A stretch of 64,000 bases of DNA from Chryseobacterium lactis (GTDB lineage: Bacteria; Bacteroidota; Bacteroidia; Flavobacteriales; Weeksellaceae). The stretch spans positions 1-64,000 of the forward strand of contig NZ_CP033924.1 of assembly GCF_003815875.1 (NCBI RefSeq), read 5' to 3'. Shown piece by piece: positions 27,401 through 35,255 of this stretch; within the stretch, counting starts at the first letter, position 1, and every line of letters begins with the position of its first letter. Under the pieces are notes generated by a model, which saw only the letters and a program-made list of their open reading frames with translations, had not been told where the DNA came from and ran no database searches. The translations under genes were made by a program, and so were the position numbers.

Positions 27401-28630
27401 TTATTCTGTTCTCAATGCTTCTATCGGCTTAATTTTCGAAGCTCTGTATGCGGGAATAAATCCTGCAATCAGTCCTGAGAAGATCAATGCTATAAAAGCC
27501 ATTAGGATTGATCCCCATCCCACACTAGGATTTTTAATAAAAAACTCTTCAAGACTATCTCCGATAAGATTTAATGTTAAAACTCCGATTCCAACCCCTA
27601 CAAGTCCTGAAACAACGGTAATCACAACACTTTCCTGAACAATCAGAGCCACAATTCCTCTCGGTTTGGCACCTATTGCCTTTCTTACTCCGATCTCTTT
27701 AGTTCTTTCTTTTACGATATACACCATAATATTACTGATCCCGATAATGCCTGCCAATAAGGTTCCCAATCCAATGAACCCTACGATTGCGGTAAGAACT
27801 GCCATAAAAGTGAAGGTGTCATTCATATTTTTGGCATTATTCCAGACACGAACTCCATTTTCGTCATCAGGAGAAACATTTTTTCTTGCTTTTAATTTAT
27901 TTTTCAGTTCATCACCATACTTGATGGCCTGATCCGGGGTCAGTTTATCATTATAGGTAATATAGGCTATATTTACTGTATCGGATCCTTTTTTCATCTG
28001 CTGTAAAGTCGTAATAGGAACAGTAATATGCCTTTCATCTCTATCTCCTCCGTCATCTGAAAAAACGCCGATAACTTTATACATTGTTCCGTTAATATCC
28101 AGCTCTTTTCCTATCGGGCTTCCATTTTTGATCAAATCCCGCTGAACCATTCTTCCAATAACAGCAACGTTTAATTTTCTTTCCAAATCCATGGCTGACA
28201 AATAGCGGCCATCAATAACTTTTCTATTTTCAATAACCTGCTCCCCAGGCTCAGCTCCATTAATCTGATAAAGACCACTCTCTTTTCCATATTTCACCAT
28301 TAAACTGGCACTGTATCTGGGACTGGAAGGCCCTGCTTTTTGCTTATCTGTATTAATTAAAAAGTCATAGTCTGAGTTATTCATTGTAATATTTCGATCA
28401 GACTGCAAACCTTTATAAGCCAGGTTGGCCTTTCCTGTAGAAAAAATAATCAGGTTTTTGGCATCTCCCGCAAATCCTTCAGAGAATGCATTTTGCAGCC
28501 CTTTTCCGATTCCGAAAAGCACGATAAAAATAAACAATCCCAAAGCTACCGTAAACCCCGAAAGTACCGTCCGAAGCACATTACTACGGATAGAACTGAA
28601 TATTTCCTGCCAACGATCTAGGTCAAACAT
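27401..28630 (-). CDS. MacB-type ABC transporter permease (first copy)
   Basis: A 409-residue protein with the same FtsX architecture as its neighbour. The N-terminus starts MFDLDRWQEIFSSIRSN, a helix follows, then a MacB_PCD periplasmic domain, three C-terminal helices, the motif VKERTKEIGVRKAIGA and the same PIEALRTE ending. It is separated from the next permease by about 95 bases of AT-rich DNA with repeated TTTTCAAATT words. Translation starts at ATG 28628-28630. It lies downstream of the four-helix-bundle gene that splits the operon. Confidence 0.9.
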   Translation of the reverse strand: MFDLDRWQEIFSSIRSNVLRTVLSGFTVALGLFIFIVLFGIGKGLQNAFSEGFAGDAKNLIIFSTGKANLAYKGLQSDRNITMNNSDYDFLINTDKQKAGPSSPRYSASLMVKYGKESGLYQINGAEPGEQVIENRKVIDGRYLSAMDLERKLNVAVIGRMVQRDLIKNGSPIGKELDINGTMYKVIGVFSDDGGDRDERHITVPITTLQQMKKGSDTVNIAYITYNDKLTPDQAIKYGDELKNKLKARKNVSPDDENGVRVWNNAKNMNDTFTFMAVLTAIVGFIGLGTLLAGIIGISNIMVYIVKERTKEIGVRKAIGAKPRGIVALIVQESVVITVVSGLVGVGIGVLTLNLIGDSLEEFFIKNPSVGWGSILMAFIALIFSGLIAGFIPAYRASKIKPIEALRTE

Positions 28631-28651
28631 ATTTTTTATTTTTTACTTAGT

Positions 28652-29184
28652 AAAAAAGTCAATGAGCTAAGCTCACAATTTTCTTCGAAGTCAATTAACG
28701 TTGTTGTCAATTTTCATTTTGAAAGAAATAACCATTGACATTTCCACTTTTTATTTCAACATTTTACTTAATAAAATAAATGTCGTTTTTATTAAATTTT
28801 CAATTTTTCTCAATTCTTCTATTTTGATATAATTACACTCTATTACTATATCAAAGCAAGAATCTAACTCAATCACTGAACCTCTTGCAATTTCAAAATA
28901 TCTTTTTCTTTCCAGTTCCGATTTTCTGGAACAACCTTCAGTAATATTTAAGACAACTGAAGTGGAAGCTCTCCGTATTTGATCAATTATATTAAATCTT
29001 TCAGTGTCCGGAATTTCTGATAAAGTTTTATAACATTCAATTCTCAACTGTCTGGCTGATTTATAAACATCAAGTTTATAATGATTCAGATTTAAAAACA
29101 TTTTTATTTTTTTTCAAATTCATTTGTGTTGTTTTCCATCAAATTCACTTGCGAAGCAAAATTGACTATTCACGATTGACTTTT
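28652..29184. repeat. imperfect inverted repeat around the four-helix-bundle gene
   Basis: The left arm (28652-28690) and the reverse complement of the right arm (29147-29184) share AAAAGTCAAT, about ten unmatched bases, then CAATTTT-CTTCG-AAGT with one-base gaps. The DNA is AT-rich, so chance similarity is possible. Confidence 0.35.
28751..29101 (-). CDS. four-helix-bundle protein (S23/IVS-encoded type)
   Basis: A 116-residue, all-helical protein with the family pattern LDVYKSARQLRIECYK, IIDQIRRASTSVVLNITEGCSR (shortened here to its core ASTSVVLNITEG) and FEIARGSVIELD. Members were first seen inside 23S rRNA intervening sequences, and many copies are scattered through Bacteroidota genomes. 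The function is unknown. It sits between the ATPase and the first permease of an ABC operon, in the same direction, flanked by an imperfect inverted repeat. It looks like an inserted cassette, not a subunit of the exporter. Confidence 0.88.
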   Translation of the reverse strand: MFLNLNHYKLDVYKSARQLRIECYKTLSEIPDTERFNIIDQIRRASTSVVLNITEGCSRKSELERKRYFEIARGSVIELDSCFDIVIECNYIKIEELRKIENLIKTTFILLSKMLK

Positions 29185-29872
29185 AAAGTACAATCTGCTT
29201 GATAAACTCATCACTTTCGATGATTCCGTCTTTCAGCACCACATTTCTTTTGGTTTGTGCAGCCACATCAGGTTCGTGAGTTACGACGATAATTGTTTTT
29301 CCTTCATTATTAATATCCTGAAGAAGTTTCATAATATCGTGAGTCGTTTTTGAATCCAAAGCTCCGGTAGGTTCATCTGCCAGTACTACTTTAGGATTGG
29401 TAATCAAAGCCCTGGCAATAGCGACTCTTTGCTTTTGTCCTCCGGAAAGTTCACTTGGGAGATGGTTTGCCCATTGTGCAAGACTCACTTTTTCAAGGTA
29501 TTCCATCGCTTTTTGATTACGTTCTTTTCTCGGTACATTTTGGTAATATAGAGGAAGTGCTACATTTTCCAGAGCGGTTTTATAATTGATAAGGTTAAAG
29601 GATTGAAAAATAAATCCCAAAAATTTACTTCTGTATTCCGCTGCTTTTACTTCAGACAAGTGCTCAATAGGAACTCCATCCAATTCATAGGTTCCTGAGT
29701 CTTTTTCATCCAGAATACCAATAATATTAAGAAGAGTAGATTTTCCGGAACCGGAACTTCCCATGATAGAAACAAACTCGCCTTCTGAAATATTCAGATT
29801 AATCCCTTTAAGAACATGGAGCTTGCTTTTTCCTGTATCGTATGATTTATGTAAATCCTGAATTACTAACAT
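29183..29872 (-). CDS. MacB/LolD-like ABC transporter ATP-binding protein
   Basis: A 229-residue ATPase with Walker A GSSGSGKST (about residues 38-46), Q-loop FQSFNLI, signature LSGGQKQRVAIARAL (about 138-152), Walker B VVLADEPTGALD, and the H-loop VTHEPD. It is the first gene of the exporter operon. The family powers MacB-type mechanotransmission and not direct transport. The gap to the first permease holds the four-helix-bundle gene. Confidence 0.93.
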   Translation of the reverse strand: MLVIQDLHKSYDTGKSKLHVLKGINLNISEGEFVSIMGSSGSGKSTLLNIIGILDEKDSGTYELDGVPIEHLSEVKAAEYRSKFLGFIFQSFNLINYKTALENVALPLYYQNVPRKERNQKAMEYLEKVSLAQWANHLPSELSGGQKQRVAIARALITNPKVVLADEPTGALDSKTTHDIMKLLQDINNEGKTIIVVTHEPDVAAQTKRNVVLKDGIIESDEFIKQIVL

Positions 29873-30296
29873 TAAGTGATGTATGTTTTATACCCAATAA
29901 GTAGATGATATTTTCAAATTGTTACAAGAATAAAAATTTATTCAAATATTTTTTTGTTTAATATACTAACCCTTTATTTAAAGTAGTTTATATAAAATTG
30001 TTTAACTGTAACTAAAGTTTTCCATCTATTTACCCTCTGTAATGCTGTTCAGGCTATTATTCGAGCCTGTTTCATGTAAATGTGGAAAACTTTTACAGCT
30101 AAAAGTCAGCCTATTAGTATTTACCTCTTTCAAAATCAGTTCTTTTTTTCGAACTTTGTATTTAGATTTTGATCAGAAACACAAACTTACCATGTGAATA
30201 AATCATATTCACAACCATCACAAAAACAAAAAGTTAGAAACTTTCTGAACGTTATCCACAGAGATCTGAATTATTTAATTATAAAGATATTTTAAT
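29873..30296. other. 424-base divergent intergenic region (ABC operon / nrdB)
   Basis: No gene is seen. It contains a hairpin CAGGCT / AGCCTG (30050-30069), an inverted repeat GTGAAT / ATTCAC with a 7-base spacer (30194-30212), a perfect DnaA-box word TTATCCACA (30252-30260) and a one-mismatch reverse copy TGTGGAAAA (30081-30089). A clean sigma-A promoter pair for nrdB was not identified. Confidence 0.5.
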
Positions 30297-31271
30297 ATGG
30301 GAATTTTTGATAAAAGAGTAAGCTATAAGCCATTTGAATACCCGGAGGTGCTTCAATTTGTAGAGGCTATCAACAAATCGTTCTGGGTACATTCGGAAGT
30401 GGACTTTACTGCAGATGTTCAGGATTTTCATTCGCAGTTGGAACCACATGAGAAGCACGCTGTGAAAAATGCGCTATTAGCCATTGCACAGATCGAGGTG
30501 TCTGTAAAGACATTCTGGGGGAATTTATATAACCACCTTCCAAAACCGGAATTTAATGGATTAGGATCTACTTTTGCAGAATGCGAGTTCCGCCACTCTG
30601 AAGCATATTCCCGTTTATTAGAGGTACTAGGATATAATGATGAATTCCTTAACGTTATTGAAATTCCTGCTGTAAAAGGAAGAATTGAATTCCTTGGAAA
30701 TGCTTTAAAACATGCGAACTCTGCTACTCCTAAAGAGTATGTATCTGCTTTATTGTTATTCAGTATTTTAGTAGAAAACGTTTCTCTTTTCTCTCAATTT
30801 GCCATTATCCTTTCTTTCACTAGATTTAAAGGATTCATGAAAAATGTTTCCAATATCATCGCATGGACTTCTGTAGATGAGCAAATTCACGCTAATGCAG
30901 GAATTTATCTGATCAACAAAATCCGTGAAGAGCAACCTGACCTTTTAACAGACAGCGATATTGAAGACATCTATACTTTGGTAGACGAATCAATCGCAAG
31001 AGAAGGTGATATCCTAAGCTGGATTTTTGAACTGGGTGAAATCGACAACGTATCTAAAGAAGATTTATTAAACTTCATGAAATACCGTGTTGACGACAGT
31101 TTAAAGAAAATCAACATGAAGACAAGATACAACATCACCCCTGAACAATACAGACCAATGGTATGGTTCGAGGAAGAAGTTTTCGCGAATTCATTAGATG
31201 ATTTCTTTGCAAAAAGACCTGTAGATTACACGAAACACGATAAAAGTATTACAGCGAACGATTTGTTTTAA
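30297..31271 (+). CDS. nrdB: class I ribonucleotide reductase small subunit, class Id-like
   Basis: A 324-residue ferritin-like protein. Predicted metal ligands are E67 (AQIEVSV), E97 and H100 (ECEFRH), E160, E195 and H198 (DEQIH). Y104 occupies the place of the radical tyrosine. A glutamate replaces the aspartate that is the first ligand in E. coli NrdB, as in the Mn2 class Id enzyme of Flavobacterium johnsoniae. No ATP-cone precedes the core. Two small genes separate it from nrdA on the same strand. A DnaA-box word lies 36 bases before the start. Confidence 0.93.
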   Translation: MGIFDKRVSYKPFEYPEVLQFVEAINKSFWVHSEVDFTADVQDFHSQLEPHEKHAVKNALLAIAQIEVSVKTFWGNLYNHLPKPEFNGLGSTFAECEFRHSEAYSRLLEVLGYNDEFLNVIEIPAVKGRIEFLGNALKHANSATPKEYVSALLLFSILVENVSLFSQFAIILSFTRFKGFMKNVSNIIAWTSVDEQIHANAGIYLINKIREEQPDLLTDSDIEDIYTLVDESIAREGDILSWIFELGEIDNVSKEDLLNFMKYRVDDSLKKINMKTRYNITPEQYRPMVWFEEEVFANSLDDFFAKRPVDYTKHDKSITANDLF

Positions 31272-31288
31272 ATTAAAAATTTATTACT

Positions 31289-31537
31289 ATGGCAAAAAAC
31301 ACAAAACAATCATCTGAAGAAGTTGCACATTTGGCTTCTACAGTATTAACAGATCATAATAGCTCAGCTACAGCAAAAAAATTAGCTGGTTCAGTTTTAT
31401 CACAAACCAATTCTGATAACCAAACAGGTAAAGAAATGGAAACTTTAGCCTCTAGTGTTCTCCAAAGTTCAAAATATAGTGAACAAACTAAAACACTAGC
31501 TGCCTCAGTATTGTCTCAATCCAACAAAAAACGATAA
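31289..31537 (+). CDS. small protein with duplicated LAxxVL repeats
   Basis: An 82-residue basic, Ser/Thr/Lys-rich protein without signal peptide or membrane helix. The motif L-A-x-S/T-V-L occurs four times (residues 15-20, 32-37, 53-58, 70-75), spaced 17, 21 and 17, so the protein is an internal duplication of a unit of about 38 residues. The unit resembles short unknown proteins of other bacteria (recall only). It lies 17 bases after nrdB and is probably cotranscribed. No function is known to me. Confidence 0.7.
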   Translation: MAKNTKQSSEEVAHLASTVLTDHNSSATAKKLAGSVLSQTNSDNQTGKEMETLASSVLQSSKYSEQTKTLAASVLSQSNKKR

Positions 31538-31551
31538 TACTTTAAAAAATA

Positions 31552-31842
31552 ATGATCAATGTAATTGTAACCTATACGGTAAAACCTGAATTTGTTCCAG
31601 CCAATAAAGCGAATATTCAAAAGTTTTTGAATGACTTTAAAAACTTAGATCAATCCACTTTTGAATATAAAGTATATGCCAAAGAAGATGGCGTTACATT
31701 TTTACATTATTCAAACTACATCAATGAAGAAGTTCAGCATGAAGTTTTGAACGTACCATCTTTTAAGGAGTTTCAACGATTAAGAGATGAAAGTGGGTTA
31801 AACGATTCCCACAAAGTAGAATTTTTACAATCAATAATATAA
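31552..31842 (+). CDS. ABM/dimeric alpha-beta-barrel domain protein
   Basis: A 96-residue protein with the pattern of the antibiotic-biosynthesis-monooxygenase-like barrel: a first strand INVIVTYTVKPEFV, a helix to about residue 30, a strand FEYKVYAKEDGVTFLHYSNY, then a helix with VPSFKEFQRLRDESGL. Such small domains dimerise and serve as monooxygenases or as stress proteins of unknown action. It follows the repeat protein by 14 bases and precedes nrdA, so a link to nucleotide reduction or to its redox partner is possible but unproven. Confidence 0.7.
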   Translation: MINVIVTYTVKPEFVPANKANIQKFLNDFKNLDQSTFEYKVYAKEDGVTFLHYSNYINEEVQHEVLNVPSFKEFQRLRDESGLNDSHKVEFLQSII

Positions 31843-31851
31843 AAAATACAA

Positions 31852-31882
31852 AATTCCGGAGTGATAATCTCATTCCGGAATT
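31852..31882 (+). other. intercistronic hairpin before nrdA
   Basis: AATTCCGGA (31852-31860) pairs perfectly with TCCGGAATT (31874-31882). With a G-T wobble and an inner TGA/TCA the stem extends to 13 bp around a 5-base loop. No T-run follows, so it is not a terminator. It may protect or process the mRNA ahead of nrdA. Confidence 0.6.
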
Positions 31883-31898
31883 CGAAAATATAACATCT

Positions 31899-33557
31899 AT
31901 GGAAGAGCAAAATTCAAATATATGGTGGCTCAATGAAGAGTCTGAGCAAATGCTTAACAGAGGATATCTGTTGAAAGGTGAAACGGTAGACGGAGCTATC
32001 GACAGAATTACCACTGCAGCAGCAAAAAGGTTATACAAACCTGAGCTTCAGGCGGCTTTCAAAGAAATGATTACAAAAGGATGGATCAGCTTCTCATCGC
32101 CGGTATGGGCGAATATGGGAACACAAAGAGGTCTTCCTATCTCATGTTTCAACGCACACATTCCGGACAGCATTGAAGGAATCACTCATAAAATGGGTGA
32201 GGTTATCATGCAGACCAAAATTGGTGGAGGAACTTCAGGTTATTTCGGAGAATTGAGAAACAGAGGTACTGCTGTAACCGATAACGGAAAATCTTCAGGA
32301 GCCGTTTCATTCATGAAGCTTTTTGATACAGCTATGGATGTTGTTTCTCAGGGAGGCGTGAGAAGAGGTGCTTTTGCTGCTTACTTAGATATTGACCACG
32401 GAGATATTGAAGAATTTTTATCCATTAAAGATATTGGTAGCCCAATTCAGAACCTGTTTACCGGAGTATGTGTTCCAGATTACTGGATGCAGGATATGAT
32501 TGATGGTGACATGGAAAAACGTAAAGTTTGGGCAAGAGTACTGGAAAGCCGTCAGCAAAAAGGTCTTCCCTATATTTTCTTTACAGATAACGTTAACAGA
32601 AATAAGCCACAGGTATATAAAGATTTAGGAATGACGGTTAATGCAAGTAACCTTTGTTCTGAAATCATGCTTCCATCTACTATGGACGAATCTTTCATCT
32701 GCTGTCTTTCGTCTATGAACCTTGAGTTGTATGACGAGTGGAAAGATACTGATGCTGTAAAACTGGCTGTGTACTTCCTGGATGCCGTTTTATCTGAATT
32801 TATTGATAAAACTGAAGGAAACTACTACCTACAGGGAGCAAGAAACTTCGCAATGCGTCACAGAGCTCTTGGATTAGGAGTTTTAGGATACCATTCATAT
32901 TTACAGAAAAATATGATTCCTTTTGAAAGTTTTGAAGCTACGCAATTCAATGCAAGAGCATTCAGACACATTAAGGAACAAGCTGAACAAGCTTCAAGAG
33001 AGCTTGCCAACATCTACGGAGAGCCTGAAGTATTGAAAGGATATGGTTTGAGAAATACCACTACAATGGCTATTGCTCCTACGACTTCAAGTTCTGCTAT
33101 TTTAGGACAAACTTCTCCTGGAATTGAGCCGTTCTCTTCCAACTATTATAAAGCAGGTCTTGCGAAAGGAAACTTTATGCGTAAGAACAAATACCTTGCA
33201 AAATTATTAGAAGAAAAAGGATTGGATAACGAAGAAACATGGAGAACGATTATGTTGAACCATGGTTCTGTACAACACTTGTCTGAATTAACAGACGAAG
33301 AAAAAGCAGTATTCAAAACATTCAAAGAAATTTCTCCGATGGAGATCATTTCTCAGGCTGCACAAAGACAGCAATATATTGACCAGGCACAATCACTGAA
33401 TCTTCAGATTCCTTCTACAATGCCTGTAAAAGATGTTAACTATCTTTATATTGAAGCCTGGAAAAAAGGAGTAAAAACATTGTACTACCAAAGAAGTTCT
33501 TCTGTTTCAAAAGAAATGATGGTGAACTTTGTGTCATGCTCAAGCTGTGAAGCTTAG
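31899..33557 (+). CDS. nrdA: ribonucleoside-diphosphate reductase large subunit, short form
   Basis: A 552-residue catalytic subunit. It lacks the N-terminal ATP-cone that binds dATP in longer NrdA proteins. Active-site parts are C83 (ISCFNAH), the NLCSEI segment with the thiyl-radical cysteine and glutamate, the CC pair in ESFICCLSSMN, and a redox tail ending SCSSCEA. It reduces ribonucleoside diphosphates with electrons from NrdB and thioredoxin. Neither nrdA nor nrdB here encodes an ATP-cone, so overall activity must be controlled in another way. Confidence 0.93.
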   Translation: MEEQNSNIWWLNEESEQMLNRGYLLKGETVDGAIDRITTAAAKRLYKPELQAAFKEMITKGWISFSSPVWANMGTQRGLPISCFNAHIPDSIEGITHKMGEVIMQTKIGGGTSGYFGELRNRGTAVTDNGKSSGAVSFMKLFDTAMDVVSQGGVRRGAFAAYLDIDHGDIEEFLSIKDIGSPIQNLFTGVCVPDYWMQDMIDGDMEKRKVWARVLESRQQKGLPYIFFTDNVNRNKPQVYKDLGMTVNASNLCSEIMLPSTMDESFICCLSSMNLELYDEWKDTDAVKLAVYFLDAVLSEFIDKTEGNYYLQGARNFAMRHRALGLGVLGYHSYLQKNMIPFESFEATQFNARAFRHIKEQAEQASRELANIYGEPEVLKGYGLRNTTTMAIAPTTSSSAILGQTSPGIEPFSSNYYKAGLAKGNFMRKNKYLAKLLEEKGLDNEETWRTIMLNHGSVQHLSELTDEEKAVFKTFKEISPMEIISQAAQRQQYIDQAQSLNLQIPSTMPVKDVNYLYIEAWKKGVKTLYYQRSSSVSKEMMVNFVSCSSCEA

Positions 33558-33588
33558 ACTCAAGTAATAAACACGCTATATTAGAAAG

Positions 33589-33614
33589 GCACGCCGAAAG
33601 GTGTGCTTTTTTTA
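33589..33614 (+). terminator. terminator of the nrd operon
   Basis: Stem GCACGCC / GGTGTGC (one G-T pair) with GAAA loop, then a run of seven T residues, 32 bases after the nrdA stop codon. Confidence 0.85.
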
Positions 33615-33650
33615 TTTAAAACGGTGAATGGTTTATGTAAAAACAGGTTT

Positions 33651-33662
33651 TGGCTAAAGCCA
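33651..33662. repeat. TGGCTAAAGCCA palindrome beside the IS
   Basis: A 12-base palindrome outside the left end of the insertion sequence. Its core GGCTAAAGCC recurs in the inverted ends at 33689-33698 and, reversed, at 35036-35045, so these are probably members of one dispersed intergenic repeat family. Confidence 0.55.
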
Positions 33663-33684
33663 TTTGAATTTATTATTTAATTTA

Positions 33685-35049
33685 AACGGGCTAAAGCCTA
33701 GTGGTGGTCGGAAGAATGTCCGACCATTTTATTTTAAGTTTTAAAGACTTTATCAGGATTTCCACCTGCCCCTATTATTAATATGGATATGGCAAGGTTT
33801 CTTATCTCCATAGCAAATCTTCTTTTGGCTGTTTTATATCCTATATTATTTGCTTTTTTATAGATCAGTATAAGCATAGCTGTAATAAGAGTCATGTAAA
33901 TCATTACTTCTATACCATTTTTATTGAGTGAAAGAAGATGACTTGCATGAAGTTCCTGTTTTAGAAATCTAAAAAAAACTTCAATATCCCATCTTTTTCG
34001 ATAATAATTCGCAATATCTTTTGCAGAGATTTGAAAGTCATTGGTCAGAAACCAAAATTCTTTTTCAGGTTGCTGTTTGCTGCTTACTACAACCAATCTG
34101 AAATGTGTTTCAATTTGTTCCTCTTTATTATAAGTTTTCCCTTTTTGAGTTGGGACAGGTTTTGACGAATATAGCTTTACTAAACTGTCTTTTATCAGTA
34201 CAATTTCTCCTAAGTCGATATTCTGATCTTTTTCAATAAAAGACTTTATTTCTTCATGTTTTCTATTTTCTTTAGATCTTATAACAAAAAACACCCCTTT
34301 ATCATCAAATTCTTTCATTCTTTGGGCAGAACCCAATCCTTTATCTATAATATAAATATTGGCATGTTCTTTTTCTCTTTTCACATGTTGCAATACAGCT
34401 TCAGAAAGAGCATTATCTTCTGCACAGTATTTGGGAGTATTGTAAATTTCAACTCCGCAAGGAAGTAGTCCATCAAATAAGACACTGTACTTAATAAATT
34501 TCTTACCTCCGTTTTGAGCAATGCCTTCTTTTAATTTTCCAGCGGCTTCACCAATAACAGTGCTATCTGTTCTTATTAAATCATATTTTTCTCTTTCTGC
34601 CGGGTTATAGGAATCACAGAACATATTATAAATACAATCGTAGATTTCTTTAAAGTATCCTGAATCGATTTTCGAAAGCCTCTCAGAAATAGAACTGCGT
34701 CTGACAGTTTCAGTTTCATCAAGATTGAATAAAGCCTTAAATACAGGATCTTTAAATGTGTCTTCCAGTGTTCGCTGGCTTAATTTTTCACTGCTGGTAA
34801 TGGCAAATAATAGAAGATAAAACATCTTTCTGCCTTGAAGAACTTTAGAATAATGATCTACTTTAGTATTGGCTGAAAGATGGGATAAAAGGGCTTCAGG
34901 AATAAAGCTTAACAACTGGGAAACTGAAATTTTGTGTTCGTTGAAAATGGACATATTAATAAGTATACTTATCAAAGATAAAACTTAAGTAACCAAAAAT
35001 GAAAATCGGAAGAAAAAATCTTCCGACCACCACTAGGCTTTAGCCCGTT
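33685..35049 (-). mobile_element. IS4-family insertion sequence with 31-bp inverted ends
   Basis: A 1365-base unit. The left end 33685-33715 and the right end 35019-35049 are perfect 31-base inverted repeats (outer bases AACGGGCTAAAGCC). Just inside the left end a hairpin GGTCGGA / TCCGACC is present, and inside the right end a hairpin CGGAAGA / TCTTCCG, both next to the transposase ends. No target-site duplication could be seen at these borders, so the ends may belong to a dispersed repeat and the true IS may be slightly shorter. Confidence 0.75.
33734..34954 (-). CDS. IS4-family DDE transposase
   Basis: About 406 residues from ATG 34952-34954 (MSIFNEHKISVSQL). The DDE triad lies in RTDST, IIDKG and the canonical IS4 signature Y-(2)-R-(3)-E-(6)-K, here YRKRWDIEVFFRFLK (about residues 330-344). 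An N-terminal domain and a C-terminal membrane-like helix (ILIIGAGG) complete the normal length. The frame is intact, so the copy may be active. It lies between nrdA and the TonB-dependent receptor gene and faces opposite to nrdA. Confidence 0.92.
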   Translation of the reverse strand: MSIFNEHKISVSQLLSFIPEALLSHLSANTKVDHYSKVLQGRKMFYLLLFAITSSEKLSQRTLEDTFKDPVFKALFNLDETETVRRSSISERLSKIDSGYFKEIYDCIYNMFCDSYNPAEREKYDLIRTDSTVIGEAAGKLKEGIAQNGGKKFIKYSVLFDGLLPCGVEIYNTPKYCAEDNALSEAVLQHVKREKEHANIYIIDKGLGSAQRMKEFDDKGVFFVIRSKENRKHEEIKSFIEKDQNIDLGEIVLIKDSLVKLYSSKPVPTQKGKTYNKEEQIETHFRLVVVSSKQQPEKEFWFLTNDFQISAKDIANYYRKRWDIEVFFRFLKQELHASHLLSLNKNGIEVMIYMTLITAMLILIYKKANNIGYKTAKRRFAMEIRNLAISILIIGAGGNPDKVFKT

Positions 35050-35186
35050 GCTATTCATTATTTTAAAACCGTCGATTTTCATTGGTTAAAAGAGATTATT
35101 TCATGTAGAATCTCATCAATTTCTTATTTACTCATATTTATTATATCAACATAGCCATCATTGATCTCTCATCATCTATCAATTAT

Positions 35187-35219
35187 AAAAAAAGGCCCGG
35201 AAAGAAAATCCGAACCTTT
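35187..35219 (-). terminator. terminator of the TonB-dependent receptor gene
   Basis: Minus-strand stem AAGGTTCGGA / TCCGGGCCTT (two wobbles) followed by a run of T residues, about 40 bases after the receptor stop codon. Confidence 0.7.
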
Positions 35220-35255
35220 GAAAAAGAATTGTATTGAAGTAAAATAAAATCGTTA

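Noticed and set aside
33672..35060. A target-site duplication for the IS4 element
   Set aside because: The bases directly outside the inverted ends do not match, and the AT-rich similarity further away is not at equal distance.
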